Made by a program: the position numbers and the translations under genes. A model generated the notes under the pieces. The model ran no database searches. It saw nothing but the letters and a program-made list of their open reading frames with translations, and had not been told where the DNA came from. A stretch of 41,243 nt of DNA from contig CAYRJN010000007.1 of the NCBI GenBank assembly GCA_964424545.1, positions 1-41,243 of the forward strand, read 5' to 3'. How positions within the stretch are numbered: position 1 is the first letter of the stretch; each line of letters opens with the position of its first letter. Origin of the DNA: JAUVIB01 sp964424545 (lineage in GTDB: Bacteria; Calditrichota; Calditrichia; Calditrichales; Calditrichaceae). Below are positions 1-7,436 of this stretch, piece after piece.

Positions 1-2
1 TG

Positions 3-257
3 GATGTTCGAACCTCTGCTGACAGAAAACTTGGATATTTTGAAAATTCATTGCATATTCCTTTTGAAGAAATTAGCTTACGAAAAGACGAAATGGATAA
101 AAATGCATCTATCGTGGCCTATTGTAACATGGGCGAACGCAGCGAAGCGGCGGCTTATTTATTAAAATCGGCCGGTTATAATAATATCCGTAATCTTGAG
201 GGTGGAATTGAATCCTGGTTGAAAAAATTTGGGCGCCGCGCATTAAATTTTAATTAA
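3..257 (+). CDS. Rhodanese-like domain protein, 3' end only
   Basis: The frame is open from the window edge, and the visible product begins DVRTSADRKLGYFENSLHIP, so the 5' end lies outside. Rhodanese domains carry sulfur as a persulfide on a cysteine; single-domain forms act in cytoplasmic or periplasmic sulfur transfer. The DVRT start of the domain, the HIP turn, the active loop CNMGERS (Cys followed by the usual G-x-R-S) and the closing LEGGIESW block are all visible and spaced as in the family. The next gene, a molybdate-type binding lipoprotein, starts about 30 bases downstream, so cotranscription is likely. The physiological sulfur acceptor cannot be told from this fragment. Confidence 0.85.
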   Translation, partial: DVRTSADRKLGYFENSLHIPFEEISLRKDEMDKNASIVAYCNMGERSEAAAYLLKSAGYNNIRNLEGGIESWLKKFGRRALNFN

Positions 258-289
258 AAAGAATAAAAATTTTAAAAAGGAATGTGGAG

Positions 290-1759
290 ATGTATAAATA
301 CGGGAAATTTGCCGGAGCTATTTTTTCGGCACTTATTTTATCAATTTTTTCGGCTTGTAATGACGATGGCAAAAAGGGTGAAACTAAGCTTTTCTTTTAT
401 TGCGCCGCCGGAATGAAACCGCCGGTATCTGTAATAGCCGATGAATATTCTCAAAAGTATCATGTGGATATTCAATTGCAATACGGAGGATCGGGAACGC
501 TGCTTTCCAATATAAGAGTGGCCAAAAGAGGCGATCTATATCTTGCCGCGGATCAAAGTTATATTGCCAAGGCGAAAGAGTTTAACCTTGTCGATGAAGT
601 GATTCCGGTTGCTTATTTAACGCCGGTCGTGGTTGTTAAAGAAGGCAATGCCAAGAACATCAATTCCATAAAAGATTTGCTGCGTAAGGACGTGGCAACA
701 GCCATTGCCAATCCCTCTGCGGCCAGTATCGGTCGTTTAACCAAAAAGATTTTTGAGAAAGAAGGGCTGTGGGAGCAATTGAGAGCGCACGTTAAAGTAT
801 TAAAACCGACGGTTAATGATGTCGCCAATGATGTTAAAATCGGTTCGGTCGACGCCGGTATTGTTTGGGACGCCACGGGTAAGCAATACGATGATTTGCA
901 AAATATTGCAATTCCCGAGTTTAAAAAATATACCAAACAGGTTACGATAGCCGTTTTAAAATCTTCTCAAAATCCCACGGCGGCCTTGCGCTTTGTTCGT
1001 TACCTGACGGCGAAAGATAAAGGGTTAAAACTATTTGAAAAATTTAATTATAAGCCCATAGACGGCGATATTTGGGAGGAAAATCCGGAAATTGTATTTT
1101 ACAGCGGTGGCGTTAATCGGGTAGCGGTTGATAAAGCGATTCGCGCTTTTGAAAAAAGAGAGGGAGTGCGCGTAACAACGGTCTATAATGGCTGCGGAAT
1201 ATTGGTATCACAGATAAAAGCCGGACAAAGACCCGATGCCTATCTCACTTGCGATACATCCTTTATGGCGCAGGTTAACAACCGCTTTAGCGAAATTCAA
1301 AATGTATCAAAGACACAAATTGTAATAATAACCGATAAGGGCAATTCACATCATATCCATTCTTTGCAGGATTTAACACAATCCGGAATGAAAATCGGTG
1401 TTTGTAATCCGCAGCAAAGCGCTTTGGGAACTCTAACCGCTCGTTTGTTAAAACAGCGTAACTTATACGAGGCCATAATGAAAAACGTACGCAGTCAAAC
1501 GCCCACGGCTGATTTGCTTGTCAATCAAATGCGCACCGGCTCACTTGATGCGGCAATTGTTTATATGGCCAATACGTCGCAGGTTAAAGATAAATTCACT
1601 ATTATTCCCGTGGAAGGAGCAAATGCCACGCAAAATTTCGGATTGGGCGTTAATTCCGGGCATAAGAATCTGATGCGTCGTCTTTTTCAATATATCGTTT
1701 CTGATTCGTCGCGCCGGAATTATTTAAAAAACGGCTTCGAATGGAAATATAAGCGATAG
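290..1759 (+). CDS. Lipoprotein with two fused molybdate-type solute-binding domains
   Basis: About 489 residues, roughly twice the length of a normal ModA. The N-terminus is a lipoprotein signal with lipobox FSAC at Cys23. Domain 1 (about residues 28-255) contains YGGSGTLLSNI and a GDLYLAADQSY block. Domain 2 (about 260-489) contains YNGCGILVSQI and PDAYLTCDTSF. Both match the ModA-type pattern of a small-residue anion-binding loop followed by D-x-(Y/F) and an aspartate, so this is an internal duplication fused in one chain. The start is placed at ATG 290 because an AAAAAGG ribosome site sits nine bases before it; an in-frame GTG at 284 is the alternative. No ModB/ModC permease or ATPase follows. 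It may bind molybdate, tungstate or another oxyanion or small solute; the ligand is not certain. Confidence 0.8.
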   Translation: MYKYGKFAGAIFSALILSIFSACNDDGKKGETKLFFYCAAGMKPPVSVIADEYSQKYHVDIQLQYGGSGTLLSNIRVAKRGDLYLAADQSYIAKAKEFNLVDEVIPVAYLTPVVVVKEGNAKNINSIKDLLRKDVATAIANPSAASIGRLTKKIFEKEGLWEQLRAHVKVLKPTVNDVANDVKIGSVDAGIVWDATGKQYDDLQNIAIPEFKKYTKQVTIAVLKSSQNPTAALRFVRYLTAKDKGLKLFEKFNYKPIDGDIWEENPEIVFYSGGVNRVAVDKAIRAFEKREGVRVTTVYNGCGILVSQIKAGQRPDAYLTCDTSFMAQVNNRFSEIQNVSKTQIVIITDKGNSHHIHSLQDLTQSGMKIGVCNPQQSALGTLTARLLKQRNLYEAIMKNVRSQTPTADLLVNQMRTGSLDAAIVYMANTSQVKDKFTIIPVEGANATQNFGLGVNSGHKNLMRRLFQYIVSDSSRRNYLKNGFEWKYKR

Positions 1760-2254
1760 CGGTTTTTTTAAAATAAATGCATCATAAAAAACATAACTTC
1801 GCTAAATAATTGATGAAAAAGTACAGCGAGAGACATCAATGTTTCATTCCTTCGAAAGAAGAAATCTGAATGTAGACAATAGCAAGATTTGGATTCTCCG
1901 GTTAATCGGAGTAAAGAAAAAGAGGATAAGAATGTTGGAACGATAAAGAAAAAGTCCACCTTTTCATCCTTCGATTTAATCGGGAAAAAGAAAATTTTGC
2001 ATATACAAAAAAATATTCTAAAAATAATGTTGAAAATATTCCAAAGAGTTTGGTTTTTGAAATTACGATACTAATAAATAGAGAAAAGGTAGAGAGAGTA
2101 TTTTTTAACAGATTCTATAAATAAAAGCGCGTGGAATTATATATAACTTTTTATTAAATTTGATAGGTTTCTCCAGAGAAGATCTTAAAGAAAATAGGGC
2201 TGATTTATTTTATTGTTTTTGAATTTTTCATAAGAATAATTATGGGAGGTTGTT
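1760..2254. other. Intergenic region, no supported gene
   Basis: About 495 bases of AT-rich sequence between the binding lipoprotein and glpQ. The short open frames here have no recognisable domain or good ribosome site. The only structure I see is repeat copy A (1844-1911). The promoter of the downstream gene should lie toward the 3' end, but I cannot place it confidently. Confidence 0.6.
1844..1911 (-). repeat. Mosaic intergenic repeat, copy A
   Basis: Bases 1844-1861 (TCATTCCTTCGAAAGAAG) are an exact 18-base inverted match to 28374-28391. Bases 1863-1896 match 28475-28508 in inverted orientation at 29 of 34 positions. Bases 1893-1911 resemble 3922-3940 at 16 of 19 positions and can fold (CTCCG, five-base loop, CGGAG). 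The blocks occur in a different order in the other copies. Confidence 0.6.
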
Positions 2255-3325
2255 ATGCGGGACAAAATTAGATGGCGTTTTTTGATTTTACTTATGCTTA
2301 TTTATATGGGAGGAACGGTCATGGCCGACGATAAAAAAATTGTAATTGCCCACCGCGGCGCCAGCGGTTATTTGCCGGAGCATAGTTTGGAGGCGAAAGC
2401 AATGGCCTATGCTATGGGAGCCGATTATCTGGAGCAGGATGTGGTGATGACCAAAGATAACCGCTTGGTTGTTTTGCATGATCACTATTTGGACCGTGTT
2501 ACCAATGTGGCGCAGGTTTTTCCCAAAAGAAAGCGTAAAGACGGGCGTTATTATGTGATTGATTTTACGTTGAAAGAGATAAAATCGTTGAAAATGACGG
2601 AAGGTTTTAAAGAGAAAAACGGTAAGGAAGTGCAAAATTTTCCGCAGCGTTTTCCTATCTGGAAGTCCGTTTTTCGAGTCAGTACCTTAGAAGAAGAACT
2701 TGAGTTGATACAGGGGCTTAATAAAAGTACGGGCAATAATGTGGGTATCTATCCCGAAATAAAATCGCCTGCTTTTCATCGCTCCGAAGGCAAGGATATT
2801 AGCAGAGCAACTCTAACCGTATTAAAAAAATACGGGTACAGCAGTAAAAACGATAAAGTTTATCTGCAATGTTTTAATCCTGTGGAATTACGCCGCATTC
2901 ACGATGAGTTATTTCCCGAATTTGATATGGAAGTAAAGCTGATACAACTTTTACCCAAAAGTGAATATAATAAAAAAACGGATTACAGCGAATATTCCGC
3001 TACGTCGCTTTCCAAAACATTAAGAGGAATCGCCGAATATGCGGACGGTATCGGCCCTTCGAAATCGATGATTGTATTGAAAGGTTCCACAAGAGATAGT
3101 ATGCGCATCAGTGATTTGGTGAAAGAAGCGCATAAAGTCGGGCTTGCGGTGCATCCGTATACTTTTCGTTTGGATCATGGAGAAATACCGCCTTACGCTT
3201 TAAGCTTTGAAGATATGCTGGATCTTTTTTATTATAAAATCGGTATTGACGGCGTTTTTACCGATTTTACCGATCGCGCCGTTAAATTTTTACGTCGCGC
3301 GGAATATCAGCGAGAAGGATTATAA
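2255..3325 (+). CDS. glpQ: Periplasmic glycerophosphodiester phosphodiesterase
   Basis: Hydrolyses glycerophosphodiesters (deacylated phospholipids) to glycerol 3-phosphate and an alcohol. The 356-residue length is close to the 358 of E. coli GlpQ, the periplasmic form. A signal peptide (about residues 1-24, ending VMA-DD) is followed by the GDPD signature IAHRGASGYLPEHS with the catalytic His-Arg, the metal-binding E-x-D in LEQDVVMT, and VVLHDHYLDRVTNV with the second catalytic His. The later PEIKSPAFH and GVFTDF blocks of the TIM barrel are also present. The start is supported by GGGAGG eight bases upstream. The arfB-like gene follows 24 bases later on the same strand. No glycerol 3-phosphate transporter is adjacent. 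Confidence 0.93.
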   Translation: MRDKIRWRFLILLMLIYMGGTVMADDKKIVIAHRGASGYLPEHSLEAKAMAYAMGADYLEQDVVMTKDNRLVVLHDHYLDRVTNVAQVFPKRKRKDGRYYVIDFTLKEIKSLKMTEGFKEKNGKEVQNFPQRFPIWKSVFRVSTLEEELELIQGLNKSTGNNVGIYPEIKSPAFHRSEGKDISRATLTVLKKYGYSSKNDKVYLQCFNPVELRRIHDELFPEFDMEVKLIQLLPKSEYNKKTDYSEYSATSLSKTLRGIAEYADGIGPSKSMIVLKGSTRDSMRISDLVKEAHKVGLAVHPYTFRLDHGEIPPYALSFEDMLDLFYYKIGIDGVFTDFTDRAVKFLRRAEYQREGL

Positions 3326-3349
3326 TTATCCGCGCATTAGGCGGCCGTT

Positions 3350-3771
3350 ATGAAGTTAACAATAATCAAAGGTGTGGAAATAGCGCTCGACGAAATGGAG
3401 TTTAGCGTAATTCGCGCACAAGGTCCGGGAGGTCAGCACGTTAATAAATCGGCGACGGCGGTACAGCTTCGTTTTGATATAAAAAAACATCGTTGCCCGA
3501 TTTTTATAAAAGAAAACTTTTCGCTTTAGGCGATAATCGTATAAGCGGCGAAGGTGTTATTCTGATTAAAGCGCAAGAATATCGGAGCCGGTTCCGTAAT
3601 AAAGAAGCGGCATTACAACGGCTCACAGAGCTGATGCGCTTCGCTTTTAAAGAACGCAGGAAACGTAAAGCTACTCTGCCGACGGCGGCTTCAAAAAAGA
3701 AGAGGTCAGAGAGCAAAAGAAAAAGAAGCGGGGTAAAACGGCAGCGGGTGAAAATAAAAACGTATGATTAA
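3350..3771 (+). CDS. arfB: ArfB-type ribosome-rescue peptidyl-tRNA hydrolase, split by a -1 frame change
   Basis: ArfB enters stalled ribosomes and releases the nascent chain using a GGQ loop; its basic C-terminal tail sits in the empty mRNA channel. From ATG 3350 the frame reads MKLTIIKGVEIALDEMEF, then AQGPGGQHVNK (GGQ motif), and ends at TAG 3527-3529 after 59 codons. The rest of the protein (LPDFYKRKLF, IKAQEYRS, then a Lys/Arg-rich tail) lies in the -1 frame up to 3771. Joining the frames at the seven-A run 3481-3487 gives a 140-residue product reading RFDIKKTSLPDFYK, collinear with E. coli ArfB (also 140). This could be a programmed frameshift, transcriptional slippage, a recent inactivating deletion of one A, or a base-calling error; the sequence alone cannot decide. 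Confidence 0.85.
3481..3487 (+). other. In-phase slippery heptamer A AAA AAA in arfB
   Basis: The zero frame reads ATA AAA AAA CAT, so the heptamer has the X XXY YYZ phase needed for tandem -1 slippage. The shifted frame continues ACA TCG TTG, which restores ArfB homology with no residue missing. Only a weak downstream hairpin is visible (AAAAG/CTTTT, 3508-3521), and I see no upstream Shine-Dalgarno stimulator. Confidence 0.5.
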
Positions 3772-3865
3772 ATAGGCGGTTCATTTTGTAAAGAGTTTAT
3801 CATTTATGTGAAAACATGAATCTATATGCTGAAACGCATGGATTAAGACCTACGCTTAAAGTATG

Positions 3866-3949
3866 CGGAATGACAAGTGGGAAGATTTTGGGACTGACAA
3901 AGGATAGCGCCCGCTATTGTTATTCTCCGATAAATCGAAGAATCTAAAT
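3866..3949 (+). repeat. Mosaic intergenic repeat, copy B
   Basis: GGAATGACAAGTG at 3867-3879 is an exact 13-base inverted match to 28440-28452. ATTCTCCGATAAATCGAAG at 3922-3940 resembles copy A (16 of 19) and can form an imperfect hairpin. GAATCTAAAT at 3940-3949 matches copy C. Confidence 0.5.
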
Positions 3950-4348
3950 GTTGAAATAGGATAGATTTAGATGTCTGTATAAAGGTTCCCTTTGTTATAA
4001 ATTGGATTATAGAGGGGGTAATTATCGTCAGCACAACCCAAAGTATTTTGACCTTCTCTCGCTTTTCATATATTACCGTTTTTGTCAGACGATTGTTTTA
4101 TCCTTTCGCCCTTCCATAAGATAATGATACTATTGATAAAAATAAGATCATAAATTAGGTTATAGGATAAGGCAGTTTTTTACCTGTTTGCAAAAATAAT
4201 CAAAATAAATGAAAATATCTTTAGACAAACGATTGCCTTGTGTACAGTTTCTTTGTAAATTCATTCCTCATTGCGCATCGAATCATTTTTGCAAGTTATG
4301 CCCGCATAAGGTAAGGAACGGATACAGAAGAGAGCAGGCGAATCTGCT

Positions 4349-4389
4349 GCAAAATAGATAGTACGAGGCAAAGCTATAGACTATTTTGC
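4349..4389 (+). promoter_or_regulatory. Inverted repeat in the GH38 leader
   Basis: GCAAAATAG (4349-4357) and CTATTTTGC (4381-4389) form a perfect nine-pair stem around a 23-base spacer, about 70 bases before the first GH38 start. There is no T run after it, so it is not a classical terminator. It could be a leader structure or a regulator site. Function is unknown. Confidence 0.3.
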
Positions 4390-4457
4390 AAAGACGTAGA
4401 CCGTGTAATTAATCATAAAATGTTATATTTTGGAAATGAAGTTAAGGAAACAAATTA

Positions 4458-7262
4458 ATGAAAAAATATAAATTCCATTTTATTCCAAATACACACTGGG
4501 ATCGCGAGTGGCTGTACGATTTCCAGGAAACGCGGATGTTCCTGACGGAATTCATGGATAAGCTACTGGATATTTTTAAAAAATATCCCGAGTATAAAAC
4601 GTATCTATTGGATTCTCAGACCATACCAATAGAAGATTATTTGCAAGTAAGGCCGGAAAGAAGCGATGAGCTAATCGGGCGAGTAAAAGAAAAACGACTA
4701 TTTATCGGACCTTGGTATACTTTACCGGAAGAGCATCTCGTGAACGGTGAATCACTGGTTCGTAATTTACTGTATGGACATAAACTCGGAGAGCAGTATG
4801 GCGGCGTAATGAAAGTCGGTTACAGTCCTTTCTCCTATGGTCAGGCTTCGCAGATGGCGCAGATTTATCTCGGGTTCGGAATCGACACCATTCTTTTTTA
4901 TCACGGCGTCAATGCATCGGAAACGCCGGCGGAGTTTATTCTTGAAGGCGCCGACGGTTCGCGTATTCTCGGTTCGCGCATGGGTTCCAATGCCCGTTAT
5001 AATTTTTATTTCGCCGTCTACCGTCCCGCTGTTTACGGAAAAGCGTCATTGGAGCGCACGTATTATTGGAAAGAAGGCGGCATGCCCTTTCACTTTGCCA
5101 GTTCGGACCGATTCCGCACTCATCATATCCTTGTTGACCCCGTAAAAGGTCTAAATAAAGAAAACTTGAAACAGTTAATGACGGATATGAAAACAGAAGA
5201 GCTAAAACATGCTACCACTGAAAATATTGCCTGCATGCAGGGCATGGACAGTACACAGCCGGCTAAACACGAAATGATGGTTATGCATGAAGCGGCTAAA
5301 GTCCTTGAAAAAGACGAGATTTTTCACAGTAGTCTGCCTGAATATATGGATGCCCTAAAAAGATCTTTGGATTGGGATAAACTGACCGTATTAAAAGGAG
5401 AACGGCGCACGCCGCGTCAATTGGGTACGCGTGTGCATTTATACGGCGATGTTACTTCGGCCCGTGTACGCCTGAAAAGGAAAAATGCTCAGGCTGAATT
5501 GGAACTGCAGCGTAAAGCTGAACCTTTTTCCGCAATATCACATCTATTGGGCGCCGAATATCCCAAATCATTTCTTGATTTAGCCTGGAAATATTTATTA
5601 AAGTGTCATCCGCACGACAGCATCGCCGGAACCGGCGTGGACCAGATTGAAAACGATATGCATTATCGTTTGGATCAATGTCTCACCCTGTCCGCCGGCA
5701 TTGAGCGTCGCGCTTTGCAAAATATACAGGTGCAAATCGATACTTCCGATTTGGCCGACGATGAAGTTGTATTAACCGTTTATAATCCGTCGCCGTTTAA
5801 ACGCAGCGAGGTGATCAGCGCTGTGGTGGATTTACCCCTCTCTGCCGGATTTAAAAATTACAGCATTCGCGAGGCCCTTAGCGGGAGAACAATAGCCTTT
5901 CAGGAAAAAGCCCGTTTGGAGCAACCGGCTATTGTTCGTCATCTCGGCGACGCTACTATGGAAATGCCTTCTATGCAGGTTCATGTACATATTCCGCTCG
6001 AAGATATTCCCGCTCTTGGCTATACAACGTTGGTTTTTAAACCGGAGGAGGATTTTAGCTGGTGTTACGGCAGCTTGATCAGCGAGCCAAACGTTATGGA
6101 GAATGCGTATCTTAAAGTAGAAATTAACGCAAATGGAACGTTGAATATTACCGATAAAGAGAATGGAAAAACTTTCGAAGGGTTACACTATTTTGCCGAT
6201 AACGGCGAAGCGGGGCATGCTTGGCGTCATGTGCCGCCTGCGCTTGATCGCGTTATTACGACATTGAATTCTACGCCGCAAATTGAACTTTTGGAAAAAG
6301 GCCCCTATCTCAGCCGCTATGCCGTTACCCATACTATGCAAATCCCGGCGCATCTGCAAGAAGGCAAGGGGGGGTATATCCGTCGCTTAGATGCCGACGG
6401 AGACGACGCAACGCGTTCGCAAGAGACAAGGGAATTGAAAATACGGTCGGAAATCACGCTTACATCGACTTCCAAAGGCGTCCATATCAAGACTGCATTC
6501 AACAATACCGCCGAGGATCATCGTTTGAGGGTGATGTTTCCGAGCAATTTGAAAAAAGCAACGCACTCCTTTGCCGAGGAACCATTTGACGTTGTTGAAC
6601 GTATCATAGACCGCAATGAGAATAATCCGTGGCGCAATACATGGAATCCGACCCATCCGCATCAAAAATTTGTGGATGTTAATGACGGTCAATTTGGTCT
6701 GGCCATAATAAACGACGGCTTGCGTGAATATGAAGTAACCGATGATAAGACCCGTACGATTGCTCTAACCCTGCTACGCTCGTTTGAGGTGGCTTTAACA
6801 ACCGTCGCTTGGCGGTGGGAACGTCATCCGGAAATGAAAGGTTCGCAATCGCCCGGCGATCATGAATTCGTCTACTTTATTTATCCCCATAAAGGCGGGT
6901 GGGACGAAGGAGGCGTTAGTATGCAGGCCGAAAGATTCAGTCTTGCTCCGGAAGCGGTGCAGGCCGGCGCTCATAAAGGACGCTTACCCAAATCGCATAG
7001 CTTTTTGGAAATTGATAACGGTTCATTAATGCTTTCGGCAATAAAACGAGCGGAAAATGACGATAAACTGGTTTTGCGTTTTTATAATCCGACAAAGCGC
7101 GTTTTAAAAGCAAACATCTCTTTTTTTAAGAACGTGAAACAAGCGCAGTTATTAAATTTGAATGAGGAAACGCTTAATGACGGGGATATTGACGCAAAGG
7201 ACTCGTTCGTATCGCTTGAAGTAGAAGCGAAAAAAATAATAACGCTGGCGGTGAAATTGTAA
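4458..7262 (+). CDS. GH38 alpha-mannosidase-type protein 1, nucleophile position substituted
   Basis: 934 residues, collinear with bacterial GH38 enzymes such as E. coli MngB, which are zinc-dependent retaining alpha-mannosidases. Seen: NTHWDREW with zinc ligands His13 and Asp15, PWYTLPEE, QGMD with the likely acid/base Asp264, HPHDS with the zinc-ligand His386, the DHRLRVMFP block of the C-terminal beta domain, and PHKGGW. The position of the nucleophile and fourth zinc ligand (normally Asp in GYxPDxFG) reads GYSPFSYG, so Phe125 stands where Asp is expected. There is no signal peptide, so it is probably cytoplasmic. A close paralogue follows 174 bases downstream. Family membership is secure; mannosidase activity is not. 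It may be a subfamily with altered chemistry or substrate. Confidence 0.85.
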   Translation: MKKYKFHFIPNTHWDREWLYDFQETRMFLTEFMDKLLDIFKKYPEYKTYLLDSQTIPIEDYLQVRPERSDELIGRVKEKRLFIGPWYTLPEEHLVNGESLVRNLLYGHKLGEQYGGVMKVGYSPFSYGQASQMAQIYLGFGIDTILFYHGVNASETPAEFILEGADGSRILGSRMGSNARYNFYFAVYRPAVYGKASLERTYYWKEGGMPFHFASSDRFRTHHILVDPVKGLNKENLKQLMTDMKTEELKHATTENIACMQGMDSTQPAKHEMMVMHEAAKVLEKDEIFHSSLPEYMDALKRSLDWDKLTVLKGERRTPRQLGTRVHLYGDVTSARVRLKRKNAQAELELQRKAEPFSAISHLLGAEYPKSFLDLAWKYLLKCHPHDSIAGTGVDQIENDMHYRLDQCLTLSAGIERRALQNIQVQIDTSDLADDEVVLTVYNPSPFKRSEVISAVVDLPLSAGFKNYSIREALSGRTIAFQEKARLEQPAIVRHLGDATMEMPSMQVHVHIPLEDIPALGYTTLVFKPEEDFSWCYGSLISEPNVMENAYLKVEINANGTLNITDKENGKTFEGLHYFADNGEAGHAWRHVPPALDRVITTLNSTPQIELLEKGPYLSRYAVTHTMQIPAHLQEGKGGYIRRLDADGDDATRSQETRELKIRSEITLTSTSKGVHIKTAFNNTAEDHRLRVMFPSNLKKATHSFAEEPFDVVERIIDRNENNPWRNTWNPTHPHQKFVDVNDGQFGLAIINDGLREYEVTDDKTRTIALTLLRSFEVALTTVAWRWERHPEMKGSQSPGDHEFVYFIYPHKGGWDEGGVSMQAERFSLAPEAVQAGAHKGRLPKSHSFLEIDNGSLMLSAIKRAENDDKLVLRFYNPTKRVLKANISFFKNVKQAQLLNLNEETLNDGDIDAKDSFVSLEVEAKKIITLAVKL

Positions 7263-7436
7263 TTTCATTTCGGGATTTGACGAGGTAGATTAAAGTAAGA
7301 TGTAGGATGGATGAATTCTTAACAACGCAAAAGGGGGCTATTTTGACGAGGTGTTTGCAAAAAAGTATTGATAGTGGTTTTTGGACTTTTGATAAAAAAG
7401 AATGGTATCAACAATTTAATGTATGAGGAAAAATAA

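Larger units (their letters stand above)
3772..4457. other. Intergenic region, no supported gene
   Basis: About 690 bases with no convincing coding frame. The one minus-strand frame (3843-4034) runs through repeat copy B and has no domain. The region holds repeat copy B near 3866-3949 and an inverted repeat at 4349-4389 just upstream of the first GH38 gene. The promoter of the GH38 genes is expected here but was not pinned down. Confidence 0.6.

Noticed and set aside
3843..4034. A minus-strand open frame
   Set aside because: It reads through repeat copy B and shows only repeat-derived residues; no coding evidence.
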